From: Firmicutes bacterium UBA3930
GTDB lineage: Bacteria; Bacillota; Clostridia; Caldicoprobacterales; Caldicoprobacteraceae
DNA: 23,949 nucleotides
Direction: 5' to 3'
Assembly: GCA_002385885.1 (NCBI GenBank)
Contig: DGEI01000008.1
Location: forward strand, 1-23,949
The translations under genes and the position numbers were made by a program. The notes below the pieces were generated by a model. The model did no database searches, was not told the DNA's origin, and worked only from the letters and a program-made list of their open reading frames with translations. Of this stretch, positions 1 through 7,184 are shown piece by piece (position 1 is the first letter of the stretch; the number at the start of each line of letters is the position of its first letter).

Positions 1-11
1 CCTTTAAAATC

Positions 12-80
12 AATACCTTTAGCCTTATTCCTTACTCCTTAACCCTAACAACCTTAACCCTTACACCTTACCCCTTTCCC
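12..80. repeat. Low-complexity CCTTA/CCCTTA-like tract
   Basis: The tract is built almost entirely of irregular CCTTA, CCCTTA and CCTTAACCC-like units. The complementary strand is purine-rich and carries four G runs of three or more, so a G-quadruplex on the minus strand is conceivable. No ORF with a ribosome binding site is visible. It lies just past the glmS terminator, so it probably belongs to an intergenic spacer that continues outside the window. Confidence 0.5.
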
Positions 81-84
81 CTGT

Positions 85-136
85 AAAAAAAGCAAACCCC
101 GCAGCAAATGAAGATTTCTCCTGCATCTGCTACGGG
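85..136 (-). terminator. Rho-independent terminator of glmS
   Basis: Read on the minus strand, a 13-nt arm starting CCCGTAGCAG pairs with an arm ending TTGCTGCGGG, with one mismatch and a 13-nt loop. A short TTTGC and a run of seven T follow. It lies about 95 bp beyond the glmS stop codon. Confidence 0.8.
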
Positions 137-141
137 ATTTT

Positions 142-201
142 GGAACGAACTTTATTTTTATAGAGCGAACTTTATTATCATGGAGTGGAGTTTATTTTAG
201 T
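142..201. repeat. Three imperfect 20-bp tandem units
   Basis: Three adjacent 20-bp units (142-161, 162-181, 182-201) share the pattern purine-G-A-G/A-n-G-A/G-A-n-TTTATT. The first two both contain CGAACTTTATT and the third has GGAGTTTATT. They lie between the glmS stop codon and its terminator, so they would be in the 3' untranslated part of the transcript. Function unknown. Confidence 0.5.
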
Positions 202-229
202 TATATAGCCGGTCTTTGTCAAAATCACA

Positions 230-2053
230 TTACTCAACAGTAACGCTTTTTGCAAGATTTCTCGGTTTGTCAACATCACAGCCTTTTGCCACGGCCACAT
301 AATATGCGTATAATTGAAGCGGTATGGCCATTAACACTGGTGTAAACATATTATAGGTGTTGGGAATATATATTACCCTGTCCACTTCCCTCTCTATATC
401 GGTATCGCCTTCCACGGCAACGGCTATAACAAAAGCTCCCCTTGCCTTCACTTCTTTTATATTGTTCAACGTTTTTTCAAACAGGTTCCTTTGGGTTGCC
501 AGCGCAACCACTGGAGTACCTTCCTCTATCAATGCAATGGTGCCGTGTTTCAGCTCCCCTGCCGCATAAGCTTCAGAATGGATATACGAGATCTCCTTTA
601 GTTTCAGGGAACCTTCCATTGCTGCAGCATAGTCCAGACCCCTGCCTATATAGAATATGCTGTTGGCATTAAATGTTTCATCAGCGCATTTTTGCATCAT
701 CTGCTTGCTGTCAAGTATTTTTTGCGTCAATTCAGGGAGTCTTTTCATTTCTTCTAACATCTGCCTGTATTCTTCCTCCGGGATCCTTCCCATTTTATCA
801 GCAAAATCCAAGGCCATCATATACAGGCACAACAGCTGGGTAGTATAAGCTTTGGTCGAAGCTACGGCAATCTCCGGCCCGGCCCAGGTATACAGGACAT
901 GATCGGCTTCCCTGGACACCGTGCTGCCTACCACATTGGTAATGGCAATTATCCTGGCGCCAGCCTTTTTGCACATTCTCAAGGCGGCCAGTGTATCCGC
1001 AGTTTCTCCCGATTGGCTTATTATGATTATTATATTATTTTCATTTATCAAGGGATCCTTGTATCTGAACTCGGACGCTATTTCCACATCCACGGGTATC
1101 CTTGCCAGTTTTTCTATGACATATTTGCCAACAACACCTGCGTGGTATGCCGTCCCGCATGCCACTATCACAATCTTGCCTGCCTTTTCAAGCTGCTCCT
1201 TTGTTACGCTTATATCGCCAAGCTCTATCCTGTCATCTGCAATCCTGGGTATTAGCGTATCCCGTAAGGCTTTTGGCTCCTCGTGTATTTCTTTCAGCAT
1301 GAAATGCTGGTATCCGCCTTTTTCAGCGGCCTCAACATCCCACGTGACTTCAAATACTTCCTTTTCAACCTTTTCACCATACTGGTTTATGATTTCAACC
1401 TTGTCCCTGTACAGCAGGGCTATCTCCTTATCATCCAGGAAATATACCTTCCTGGTATATTTCAATATGGCAGGCACGTCCGAGGCAATGTAGTTTTCCC
1501 CATCGCCCAAACCAATTACCAGGGGGCTGTCCTTTCTGGCCACCACCATGCAATCAGGGTGCTGTTTGGCTATCACCCCCAGCGCATAGGAGCCGTCGAT
1601 CCTGTCCAGGGTGTTCCTGATTGCTTCCACAAGATCACCGTTATAGTAATAATTAATCATATGAGCAACTACTTCGGTGTCCGTTTCCGATGCAAATGCA
1701 TATCCCTCCCTCTGAAGCCAGCTTTTAAGCTTCATATAATTTTCTATGATTCCGTTGTGCACAACTGCAATATCTCCGGATTGATTTGTATGCGGATGAG
1801 AATTTATATCAGAAGGTTCCCCATGGGTAGCCCACCTGGTATGCCCTATCCCCAATGTGCCTGTCAGTTCATCCCGGTTAATCCTTTGCTCCAGCACGGT
1901 CAGCCTTCCCTTGGCCTTGTTAATGTTTATATTCATGCCGTTATGAACAGCCACACCGGCCGAATCATAACCCCTGTACTCAAGTTTTTTCAAACCATCA
2001 ATCAATATGGGCAAAGCCTGCCTGTCACCTATATAACCAACAATTCCACACAC
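230..2053 (-). CDS. glmS: Glutamine--fructose-6-phosphate aminotransferase (isomerizing)
   Basis: GlmS makes glucosamine-6-phosphate from fructose-6-phosphate and glutamine, the first step towards UDP-GlcNAc for peptidoglycan. It is a cytosolic enzyme. The 607-residue product has the family's usual length and begins MCGIVGYIGD, so Cys2 becomes the N-terminal nucleophile of the class II glutaminase domain (about 1-220). Two SIS domains follow (about 285-425 and 455-590; SQSGETADT and STKAYTTQ are visible), and the C-terminus ends DKPRNLAKSVTVE, as is typical. The start is GTG, with GGGAGG 9 nt upstream. The roughly 120 bp between the gdhA terminator and this start contains no recognisable glmS ribozyme core, which is notable because many Firmicutes have one. 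It is probably transcribed alone between two terminators. Confidence 0.97.
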   Translation of the reverse strand: MCGIVGYIGDRQALPILIDGLKKLEYRGYDSAGVAVHNGMNININKAKGRLTVLEQRINRDELTGTLGIGHTRWATHGEPSDINSHPHTNQSGDIAVVHNGIIENYMKLKSWLQREGYAFASETDTEVVAHMINYYYNGDLVEAIRNTLDRIDGSYALGVIAKQHPDCMVVARKDSPLVIGLGDGENYIASDVPAILKYTRKVYFLDDKEIALLYRDKVEIINQYGEKVEKEVFEVTWDVEAAEKGGYQHFMLKEIHEEPKALRDTLIPRIADDRIELGDISVTKEQLEKAGKIVIVACGTAYHAGVVGKYVIEKLARIPVDVEIASEFRYKDPLINENNIIIIISQSGETADTLAALRMCKKAGARIIAITNVVGSTVSREADHVLYTWAGPEIAVASTKAYTTQLLCLYMMALDFADKMGRIPEEEYRQMLEEMKRLPELTQKILDSKQMMQKCADETFNANSIFYIGRGLDYAAAMEGSLKLKEISYIHSEAYAAGELKHGTIALIEEGTPVVALATQRNLFEKTLNNIKEVKARGAFVIAVAVEGDTDIEREVDRVIYIPNTYNMFTPVLMAIPLQLYAYYVAVAKGCDVDKPRNLAKSVTVE

Positions 2054-2174
2054 TTTATATTCCTCCCGTTCTTATATTGGCATGTCCCCGGGTTGCAAAT
2101 GAATAATTCAATGATATCCCTACAATATATTTTCCCAATAACAATATTATTTAGGCAAAACTGAATGATAATAT

Positions 2175-2222
2175 AAAAAAAAGCAAAAGCTTGAAGGCAG
2201 TATACACCTCAAGCTTTTTTTT
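2175..2222 (-). terminator. Terminator between gdhA and glmS
   Basis: The arms AAAAGCTTGAAGG (2185-2197) and CCTCAAGCTTTT (2207-2218) pair with a single bulged A around a 9-nt loop. On the minus strand a run of eight T follows the hairpin after a short GC. It lies directly behind the gdhA stop codon and separates gdhA from glmS. Confidence 0.8.
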
Positions 2223-2240
2223 GAATAATCCTTTATTTGG

Positions 2241-3578
2241 TCAGACTATCCCCTGGGCCATCATTGCTTCGGCTACCTTTATAAAGCCCGCCACATTAGC
2301 TCCTAATATGAGATTGTCCTCATGCCCGTATTCCCTGGCAGCTGTGCTGATATTCCTGTAAATATTTGTCATTATGCTTTTGAGTCTGGCATCAACTTCC
2401 TCGAATGACCAGGAATATCTCATGCTGTTTTGTGCCATCTCCAGCGCCGAAGTTGCTACTCCGCCGGCATTAGCAGCCTTACCGGGAGCAAAAAGCACAT
2501 TATTGCTCAAGAATACATCAACAGCTTCAGGGGTGGATGGCATGTTTGCGCCTTCAGCAACGGCAAAACACCCGTTGGCCACCAGGGTTTTTGCAGCTTT
2601 TTCATCCAATTCATTCTGAGTAGCACACGGAAAAGCAATATCACATGGGACTTCCCAGATAGAAAACGTGCCTTCGTGATATTCCGCCCTGGGATGAATC
2701 TCTTTATACTCCTTTATTCTTTTTCTTTCCACTTCTTTAAGCTGTTTTATCGTATCCAGATCAATCCCTTCAGAGTCATATATATAGCCGTTGGAATCAC
2801 TCATGGCTATAACTGTCCCGCCCAACTGGGCAACCTTCTCAGCGCAGTATATCGCCACATTGCCTGAACCGGAAATTACCACCCTGGCACCCTCCAGGGA
2901 TTTTCCTCCGGCCTTTATCATCTGATCAGTAATATATACCAGGCCGTATCCTGTCGCTTCCTTTCGAACCAGGCTTCCCCCATAAATCAGCCCTTTGCCG
3001 GTAAGCACGCCGCTTTCAAAGGAATTTCTTATTCTCTTATACTGTCCAAACATATATCCTATCTCCCGGGAACCCACGCCTATATCTCCGGCCGGTACGT
3101 CAATATCGGCGCCGATATGTCTGTATAATTCGGTCATAAAGCTCTGGCAGAAACGCATGACCTCACCATCGGACTTTCCCTTGGGATCAAAATTGCTGCC
3201 GCCTTTTCCACCGCCTATGGGCATCCCTGTAAGGGAGTTCTTAAATACCTGTTCAAATCCCAAAAATTTTATTATGCCAAGATATACAGATGGATGGAAT
3301 CGGATACCACCTTTATACGGACCAATAGCACTGCTGAACTGCACGCGGAAGCCCCGGTTTACCCGGACCTTCCCCTGGTCGTCCACCCACGGCACCCTGA
3401 AAATAACCTGGCGCTCGGGTTCTACAATTCTCTCCAAAATACCGGCCTTTATATATTCCGGATGTTTGTCAATCACTACTTGCAGTGATTCCATCACCTC
3501 GGTCACAGCCTGATGAAATTCCGGCTCGCCAGGATTGTTCTCGATTACCTGATTAATTATATCCTTAATGTAGGACAC
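2241..3578 (-). CDS. gdhA: Glutamate dehydrogenase (class I, hexameric)
   Basis: The enzyme catalyses reversible reductive amination of 2-oxoglutarate with ammonium to glutamate in the cytosol. The 445 residues match the usual class I length. The catalytic and binding residues line up with the well-studied Clostridium symbiosum enzyme by number: Lys89 (GPYKGG), Lys113, catalytic Lys125 (GGGKGGSNFDP) and Asp165 (DVPAGDIGVG). The nucleotide fold has GSGNVA near residue 237. The second strand ends SDSNGYI, with serine where NAD-specific enzymes often carry an acidic residue, so NADP(H) use is more likely, though this is inference. The start is GTG, behind a GGGAAGGGTGA ribosome binding site. A long leader region separates it from the diguanylate cyclase gene upstream. 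Confidence 0.96.
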   Translation of the reverse strand: MSYIKDIINQVIENNPGEPEFHQAVTEVMESLQVVIDKHPEYIKAGILERIVEPERQVIFRVPWVDDQGKVRVNRGFRVQFSSAIGPYKGGIRFHPSVYLGIIKFLGFEQVFKNSLTGMPIGGGKGGSNFDPKGKSDGEVMRFCQSFMTELYRHIGADIDVPAGDIGVGSREIGYMFGQYKRIRNSFESGVLTGKGLIYGGSLVRKEATGYGLVYITDQMIKAGGKSLEGARVVISGSGNVAIYCAEKVAQLGGTVIAMSDSNGYIYDSEGIDLDTIKQLKEVERKRIKEYKEIHPRAEYHEGTFSIWEVPCDIAFPCATQNELDEKAAKTLVANGCFAVAEGANMPSTPEAVDVFLSNNVLFAPGKAANAGGVATSALEMAQNSMRYSWSFEEVDARLKSIMTNIYRNISTAAREYGHEDNLILGANVAGFIKVAEAMMAQGIV

Positions 3579-3971
3579 AAATCACCCTTCCCTTCCACAA
3601 TTAGAATATGCAGCATGATAACCAATATCAATTATTACTTGCATAATTGCTCTTTACAGCTCCACAATTATACATTTTTCGTAATAATTGACTTTTATTT
3701 ACATTTGTTAAGCCCGCTAATCCTCTATTTCTGCCATTATAGAATGCTGTAGTTTCCCGCATATTTTTCTATAAAACGCAACATATTTAATACGTTCCTT
3801 CATTTATGGCAGAACTTATTCTTATTTTTTATGGTTTGCCGCAAAATTACTATGTAATTATAGCATACGGAATTTTATTTCTGCAAGTATTTTTTAAAAA
3901 CTTTCATAAACAAAATATCCGGAGATGCTGCAGGATTGATGCACCGCCAAAAACCTTTAACTCTCCCCCAT
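3579..3971. other. 393-bp intergenic region upstream of gdhA
   Basis: This AT-rich spacer lies between the diguanylate cyclase stop codon and the gdhA start. On the minus strand a TATAAT box (3667-3672) sits about 85 bp upstream of gdhA, but no good -35 element accompanies it. A short palindrome AATTAC-TAT-GTAATT (3845-3859) may be an operator. A plus-strand reading frame of 60 codons at 3806 has no ribosome binding site and runs into the opposite-strand gene, so I do not call it. I see no RNA gene or clear terminator here. Confidence 0.5.
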
Positions 3972-4640
3972 TTATTTTCCTGCTATAACATAATTCTTAT
4001 TTGTTTTGGCCCGGTACAGTGCCTTATCGGCCTCTTCCATCACCTGTTCCACAGCTATAGGCATCCCTTCTTTTTTTGTTACTATACCGATACTTATGGT
4101 TATATTGATTGTAATCCCTTCACAGCCAAATACATATTCTTCCACTTCCTTTCTTATCAAATCAGCAATATAATACGCTTCTTTATTGGAAGTATGAAAA
4201 AGAACCATCACAAATTCCTCTCCACCCCACCGGGCAACAATACCTTTTTTCTTCTTATATTTTTTCAGAATACCGGCAAACTGCATCAACACCCAATCGC
4301 CCGCTATATGCCCGTACTTATCATTTATAGCTTTGAAATTATCTATATCTATGAAAAGCAGTGAGTATAGAATCTTATTTCCCCTTTTCATTTTTCTGTA
4401 GAAGTACTTCCTGGTATGCAAACCGGTTAGCGTATCGGTATATACTTCTTTGCATAACTGGATAATCCCTCCAACCAACAAAACTTTAAACACTGCCTGT
4501 ACAGCTATAAAAGACACGCGCACCGGCTCATAATTCCCCGTATATATTCCATCTGCAAAAGATACTATAAACCATAATAAAAGGTCTATCGATATTATAA
4601 TAATGAGAAGATATTCACTGCCTATCCTCATCTTCCGCAT
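3972..4640 (-). CDS. Membrane-anchored diguanylate cyclase (GGDEF domain)
   Basis: The 222-residue protein would make c-di-GMP from two GTP. Two hydrophobic segments (about 10-28 and 43-62) form a short membrane anchor with no recognisable sensor domain. The GGDEF domain fills residues 65-220, with DTLTGLHTR (69-77), FIDIDNFKAIN (96-106) and an intact GGEEF (139-143). The site five residues before GGEEF reads KKKG, not RxxD, so product inhibition through the usual I-site is not expected. The first ATG (4640) lies inside the upstream Spo0E-like gene, a 26-bp overlap that suggests translational coupling. An in-frame ATG at 4631 is an alternative start. No strong terminator follows. Confidence 0.9.
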   Translation of the reverse strand: MRKMRIGSEYLLIIIISIDLLLWFIVSFADGIYTGNYEPVRVSFIAVQAVFKVLLVGGIIQLCKEVYTDTLTGLHTRKYFYRKMKRGNKILYSLLFIDIDNFKAINDKYGHIAGDWVLMQFAGILKKYKKKKGIVARWGGEEFVMVLFHTSNKEAYYIADLIRKEVEEYVFGCEGITINITISIGIVTKKEGMPIAVEQVMEEADKALYRAKTNKNYVIAGK

Positions 4641-4791
4641 TGGCCCCCAACTCCCTACGTTCCTGGTAATACGCTAATATGTAGTTATCAATTATCTGGC
4701 TTAATCTGTGTATTATTTCCTTGCTTACATTCATATCTAATGCATTATTCAGCAGATTTCGTGCTATTTCTATTTTAGTTTTTATGTCCAC
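4615..4791 (-). CDS. Small Spo0E-like aspartyl-phosphate phosphatase
   Basis: This 58-residue ORF starts at GTG (4791), behind GGGGTGAT, a good match to the anti-Shine-Dalgarno sequence. The product is two amphipathic helices joined by a short turn, with ARNLLNNALD, a VSKEI turn and LSQIIDNYILAYYQ. This matches the layout of the Spo0E family, small proteins that dephosphorylate Spo0A~P and so delay sporulation. The family signature is SQELD. Here it reads SQIID, keeping Ser, Gln and the catalytic-region Asp but replacing Glu with Ile, so activity is uncertain. The 3' end overlaps the diguanylate cyclase gene by 26 bp, and both lie behind one promoter. The assignment rests on pattern and length only. 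Confidence 0.75.
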   Translation of the reverse strand: MDIKTKIEIARNLLNNALDMNVSKEIIHRLSQIIDNYILAYYQERRELGANAEDEDRQ

Positions 4792-4822
4792 CTAATCACC
4801 CCGCAGGCAACTGTCATACATA

Positions 4823-4851
4823 ATTCTACATCATAGTATGCCTGATGACAA
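4823..4851 (-). promoter_or_regulatory. Sigma-A promoter of the Spo0E-like/GGDEF pair
   Basis: On the minus strand a TTGTCA -35 box (4846-4851) and a TAGAAT -10 box (4823-4828) are separated by exactly 17 bp. Transcription would begin about 25 bp ahead of the GTG start. Confidence 0.6.
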
Positions 4852-4860
4852 CATTATAAG

Positions 4861-4875
4861 TTTGCTGTCAGCAAA
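4861..4875. promoter_or_regulatory. Operator-like palindrome between divergent genes
   Basis: TTTGCTGTCAGCAAA has perfect 7-bp arms about a single central base. It lies 10 bp upstream of the -35 box of the Spo0E-like/GGDEF promoter and 5 bp upstream of a weak plus-strand promoter (TTATGT 4881-4886, 17 bp, TATAAG 4904-4909) for the XRE gene. That is a natural place for the XRE protein to bind and control both sides. This is inference. Confidence 0.45.
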
Positions 4876-4933
4876 TTCAGTTATGTCAAACAATTCGATA
4901 AAGTATAAGTATGCAGGGTTGGGAGTGAATTAT

Positions 4934-5314
4934 ATGGCAGTGAATAAAGTAATAGATACCGCGGCAATAGGCCAGCGAATACGGGAAGAGAGAAAGAAGC
5001 TTAATCTGACAAGAGAAGAACTGGCAGAAATATTGGGCCTCTCGGATTACTATGTAGGACAGCTGGAGCGGGGAGAAAGACAGATGAGCCTTCCGGTTCT
5101 GATCAGAATTGTAAGCTGTCTTCATGTCTCATTGGACTACCTTATTTTCGGCAAATACCACAATGCCGATCCCGCAGTTAAGGAAAATCAAGATGATTAC
5201 ATACATGCAGGCATGGAAGAGCTGAACGAACTGCTGAAAAAATGCTCTCCCACGGAATTGGAACTGATAAAGAAACTGATAAAAACGATTCTGCCGTATA
5301 TTAATATAGAATAA
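4934..5314 (+). CDS. XRE-family helix-turn-helix regulator
   Basis: The 126-residue protein carries a Cro/C1-type helix-turn-helix at about residues 10-68 (IGQRIREERKKLNLTREELA, then a recognition helix near SDYYVGQLERGERQ). The C-terminal tail of two predicted helices (MEELNELLKK, TELELIKKLIKTIL) is probably for dimerisation, a layout shared with SinR-type regulators. I chose ATG 4934 because GGGAGTGA lies 5 nt upstream. The reading frame is open back to an ATG at 4838, but that start has no ribosome binding site and would add 32 residues unrelated to the family. It diverges from the Spo0E-like/GGDEF pair and ends before a bidirectional terminator. Confidence 0.88.
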   Translation: MAVNKVIDTAAIGQRIREERKKLNLTREELAEILGLSDYYVGQLERGERQMSLPVLIRIVSCLHVSLDYLIFGKYHNADPAVKENQDDYIHAGMEELNELLKKCSPTELELIKKLIKTILPYINIE

Positions 5315-5402
5315 GATTACCTAAACACCTGCCGTACGAATCCCCTGGATTCCACATCATGTCAGCAGCAGGGGTCAAGCAGTGACAAAACATCACAGCA
5401 TA

Positions 5403-5429
5403 AAAAAACGGCCATTACGGCCGTTTTTT
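5403..5429. terminator. Bidirectional terminator
   Basis: AAAAAACGGCC (5403-5413) pairs perfectly with GGCCGTTTTTT (5419-5429) around a 5-nt loop. It gives a T run on either strand, so it serves both the plus-strand XRE gene and the minus-strand wall hydrolase gene. Confidence 0.9.
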
Positions 5430-5450
5430 GTGTTTTAGCTTAATCAAATC

Positions 5451-6851
5451 TTATTTCAGCACCCTTCGTGCACATACATAACGCTTCTGGTAATGTTTTG
5501 AGCTTAAGTTGTCTATTACAACTCTCATGCGAGAACCTGATGATGCATGGATGAATTGGCCATTTCCTATATATATTCCCACATGTCCGGGATTGCCAAA
5601 GCATAATATATCTCCGGGAGCCAGGTTATTCTTCGACACCGCCACGCCTACAGAACGCTGCGAAACAGCTGTTCTTGGGAGATTGATACCAAATTTCCTG
5701 TATACATAGCACGTAAATCCGGAACAATCGAAAGCGTTTGGCCCATTAGCTCCATATACATATCTTACTCCCAGAAACTTCATGGCATAGGCCACTACGT
5801 CGCTGCCCTTTCCAGAACCTATAACTGCGCCCGATGACTGTCCGGGTTTAGACCTGGATGGCTGAGGAGGAACCTTGGTTCCCTTAACCTCAACACGTTT
5901 GACCGGCTCTTCCAGGACCTTTTCTTCCAGCACCTCACGCGAGGTAACCTTTCCATTTTCCGTCGTTATTAAATAGGTTACTTCCTTCTTTCCCTTCTTG
6001 CCTTCCTTTAAAACCTTGGTCCTGCCTCTTTCCAGGCTGTTATCCTGGCGTACCTCGGTTTCATAGGGAATATCTTTTATCTCTGTTTGTTTTTCCGTTG
6101 CCACAACCGTGACTAACTGCTTTTCGACGGTCAGTCTTATCTTGTCGCCCGGGTGTATCATATCAATATTTCTATCGGCATTGGCTTCTTTTAGTACCGA
6201 AAACGGTATTTTATGAGCTCTGGCAATTGACCACAGGGTATCGCCTGCTTTTGCTTCATATTCCTGGACTTCTTCAGTACCTTGAGTAAAAATTGCCATT
6301 AGCGCTTGTTTATCCACCATCTGGCTTACAGTAACGGTTTCCGGCTGGTAAGTTATATTCTCCTTTATATGCGTTTCCTGCAGCTCACCTTTTTCGTCCT
6401 GTTGTATTTTTTGAACCTGGGTATTTTTTAGTTCATCCAAAACTTCCTGTACTATTCCGGTGTCCTCAACATAACATACCTTTTCACCGTCAACAAGCAC
6501 CGCATACGCATTTGTTTTAACAACTATTACCTGCTCTATAGCATGTGCCAGCTCATTTGCAGAGCTTACTGGTTTAGTGTTGTATTTAGCTTCCTTGAAT
6601 ACCACATCACAATCAACGAATACTTTATTGGAGTGAATATTCAGTAATCTTTCCACTACCTTGTCGTATACAGCCAAACCTTTAGCAGCTGATTTTACAG
6701 TCCCTACTTCCTGTCCGTTGATCATCATAGTAAAAACAGATGCTGATGCTTTGTAGGTAAAAAGGCTGCCTTTTTGTTCCGCTTGGGCAAAGCCGGTCAG
6801 ACAGGTCAAGGAAATAATGCCGAGCAAAAGAACAGCCATTATTCTTTTCAT
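5451..6851 (-). CDS. Secreted LysM-G5-NlpC/P60 peptidoglycan hydrolase
   Basis: The 466-residue exported protein probably cuts peptide stems of peptidoglycan. I chose ATG 6851 because the residues that follow form a clear signal peptide (MKRIMAVLLLGIISLTCLTG, cleaved after FAQA near 24) and GGGGAGATGAT lies upstream. The open frame continues 17 codons further without such support. In order: an N-terminal region (about 25-195) similar in style to YabE/RpfB-type wall proteins, a LysM domain (about 198-241, AGDTLWSIARAHKI and HPGDKIRL), a G5 domain (about 246-325, with ERGRTKVLKEGKKGKK), a Pro/Ser linker, and a C-terminal NlpC/P60 domain with catalytic Cys376 (AFDCSGF), His423 (GHVGIYIG) and His435. 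No partial loss of domains is seen. The upstream spacer holds a TATAAT-like box at 6891-6896. Confidence 0.93.
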   Translation of the reverse strand: MKRIMAVLLLGIISLTCLTGFAQAEQKGSLFTYKASASVFTMMINGQEVGTVKSAAKGLAVYDKVVERLLNIHSNKVFVDCDVVFKEAKYNTKPVSSANELAHAIEQVIVVKTNAYAVLVDGEKVCYVEDTGIVQEVLDELKNTQVQKIQQDEKGELQETHIKENITYQPETVTVSQMVDKQALMAIFTQGTEEVQEYEAKAGDTLWSIARAHKIPFSVLKEANADRNIDMIHPGDKIRLTVEKQLVTVVATEKQTEIKDIPYETEVRQDNSLERGRTKVLKEGKKGKKEVTYLITTENGKVTSREVLEEKVLEEPVKRVEVKGTKVPPQPSRSKPGQSSGAVIGSGKGSDVVAYAMKFLGVRYVYGANGPNAFDCSGFTCYVYRKFGINLPRTAVSQRSVGVAVSKNNLAPGDILCFGNPGHVGIYIGNGQFIHASSGSRMRVVIDNLSSKHYQKRYVCARRVLK

Positions 6852-6964
6852 AAATAAATCATCTCCCCATAGTAGGACTTGACCATTACAATTATATTGC
6901 ATTCTTTACAAAACTATTACATTAATGTTTACATATTCTATAAGAAAATAAAAAACCCTTCTTT

Positions 6965-6996
6965 ATTTTAAAAAATTATTAATAATTTTTTAAAAT
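6965..6996. repeat. 32-bp perfect palindrome made only of A and T
   Basis: The two 16-bp halves (6965-6980 and 6981-6996) are exact reverse complements with no loop spacer, and every base is A or T. On the minus strand it starts 11 bp after the stop of the small ORF at 7008-7172 and lies upstream of the wall hydrolase gene. It could be an unusual AU-only terminator or attenuator, or a cruciform-forming or protein-binding site. Confidence 0.6.
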
Positions 6997-7007
6997 TTAT
7001 TCCTATT

Positions 7008-7172
7008 TTACCCTTTTCCATTCCCGGATATACATAATTTGTATCCATCATAACCTGGGGAGATGCCGGTTATGAAAACCCGGGGTAACAAGGTAACCAC
7101 CAACAGAATACCTGCAGCAAAGGCCAATATGTATGCCATCCGGCCATTAATAATCATACTTAACAAAAACAT
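7008..7172 (-). CDS. Possible small membrane protein (54 aa), unsupported by a ribosome binding site
   Basis: This minus-strand frame starts with ATG 12 bp past the stop of the flavodoxin gene and encodes 54 residues. The hydrophobic stretch MAYILAFAAGILLVVTLL could span the membrane once, followed by a short hydrophilic tail ending SGNGKG. An internal ATG (codon 12) is another possible start. No Shine-Dalgarno sequence precedes either, although reinitiation from the flavodoxin gene is possible. I do not recognise a family. It may be a chance frame. If it is not real, the stretch from 6852 to 7184 is a 333-bp spacer containing only the AT palindrome and a weak promoter. Confidence 0.3.
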   Translation of the reverse strand: MFLLSMIINGRMAYILAFAAGILLVVTLLPRVFITGISPGYDGYKLCISGNGKG

Positions 7173-7184
7173 ACTGCAATGTGC

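Noticed and set aside
921..1493. Second plus-strand frame opposite glmS (190 codons)
   Set aside because: It is also antisense to glmS, and its Ser-rich low-information product reflects the reverse complement of the coding frame.
1283..2164. Long plus-strand open frame opposite glmS (293 codons)
   Set aside because: It lies antisense to a complete glmS gene, has no ribosome binding site and its product has no domain-like pattern. It is a shadow of the real gene.
3806..3988. Plus-strand 60-codon hydrophobic frame in the gdhA spacer
   Set aside because: No Shine-Dalgarno sequence is present and it runs into the 3' end of the opposite-strand diguanylate cyclase gene.
4838..4933. N-terminal extension of the XRE gene
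   Set aside because: The upstream ATG has no ribosome binding site. The added residues overlap the divergent promoter region and do not resemble the family.
7021..7110. Possible c-di-AMP or c-di-GMP riboswitch upstream of the wall hydrolase
   Set aside because: GC-rich patches such as CCCGGGG and the TAACC/GGTTA arms caught my eye, but the conserved cores of either riboswitch class are not present.
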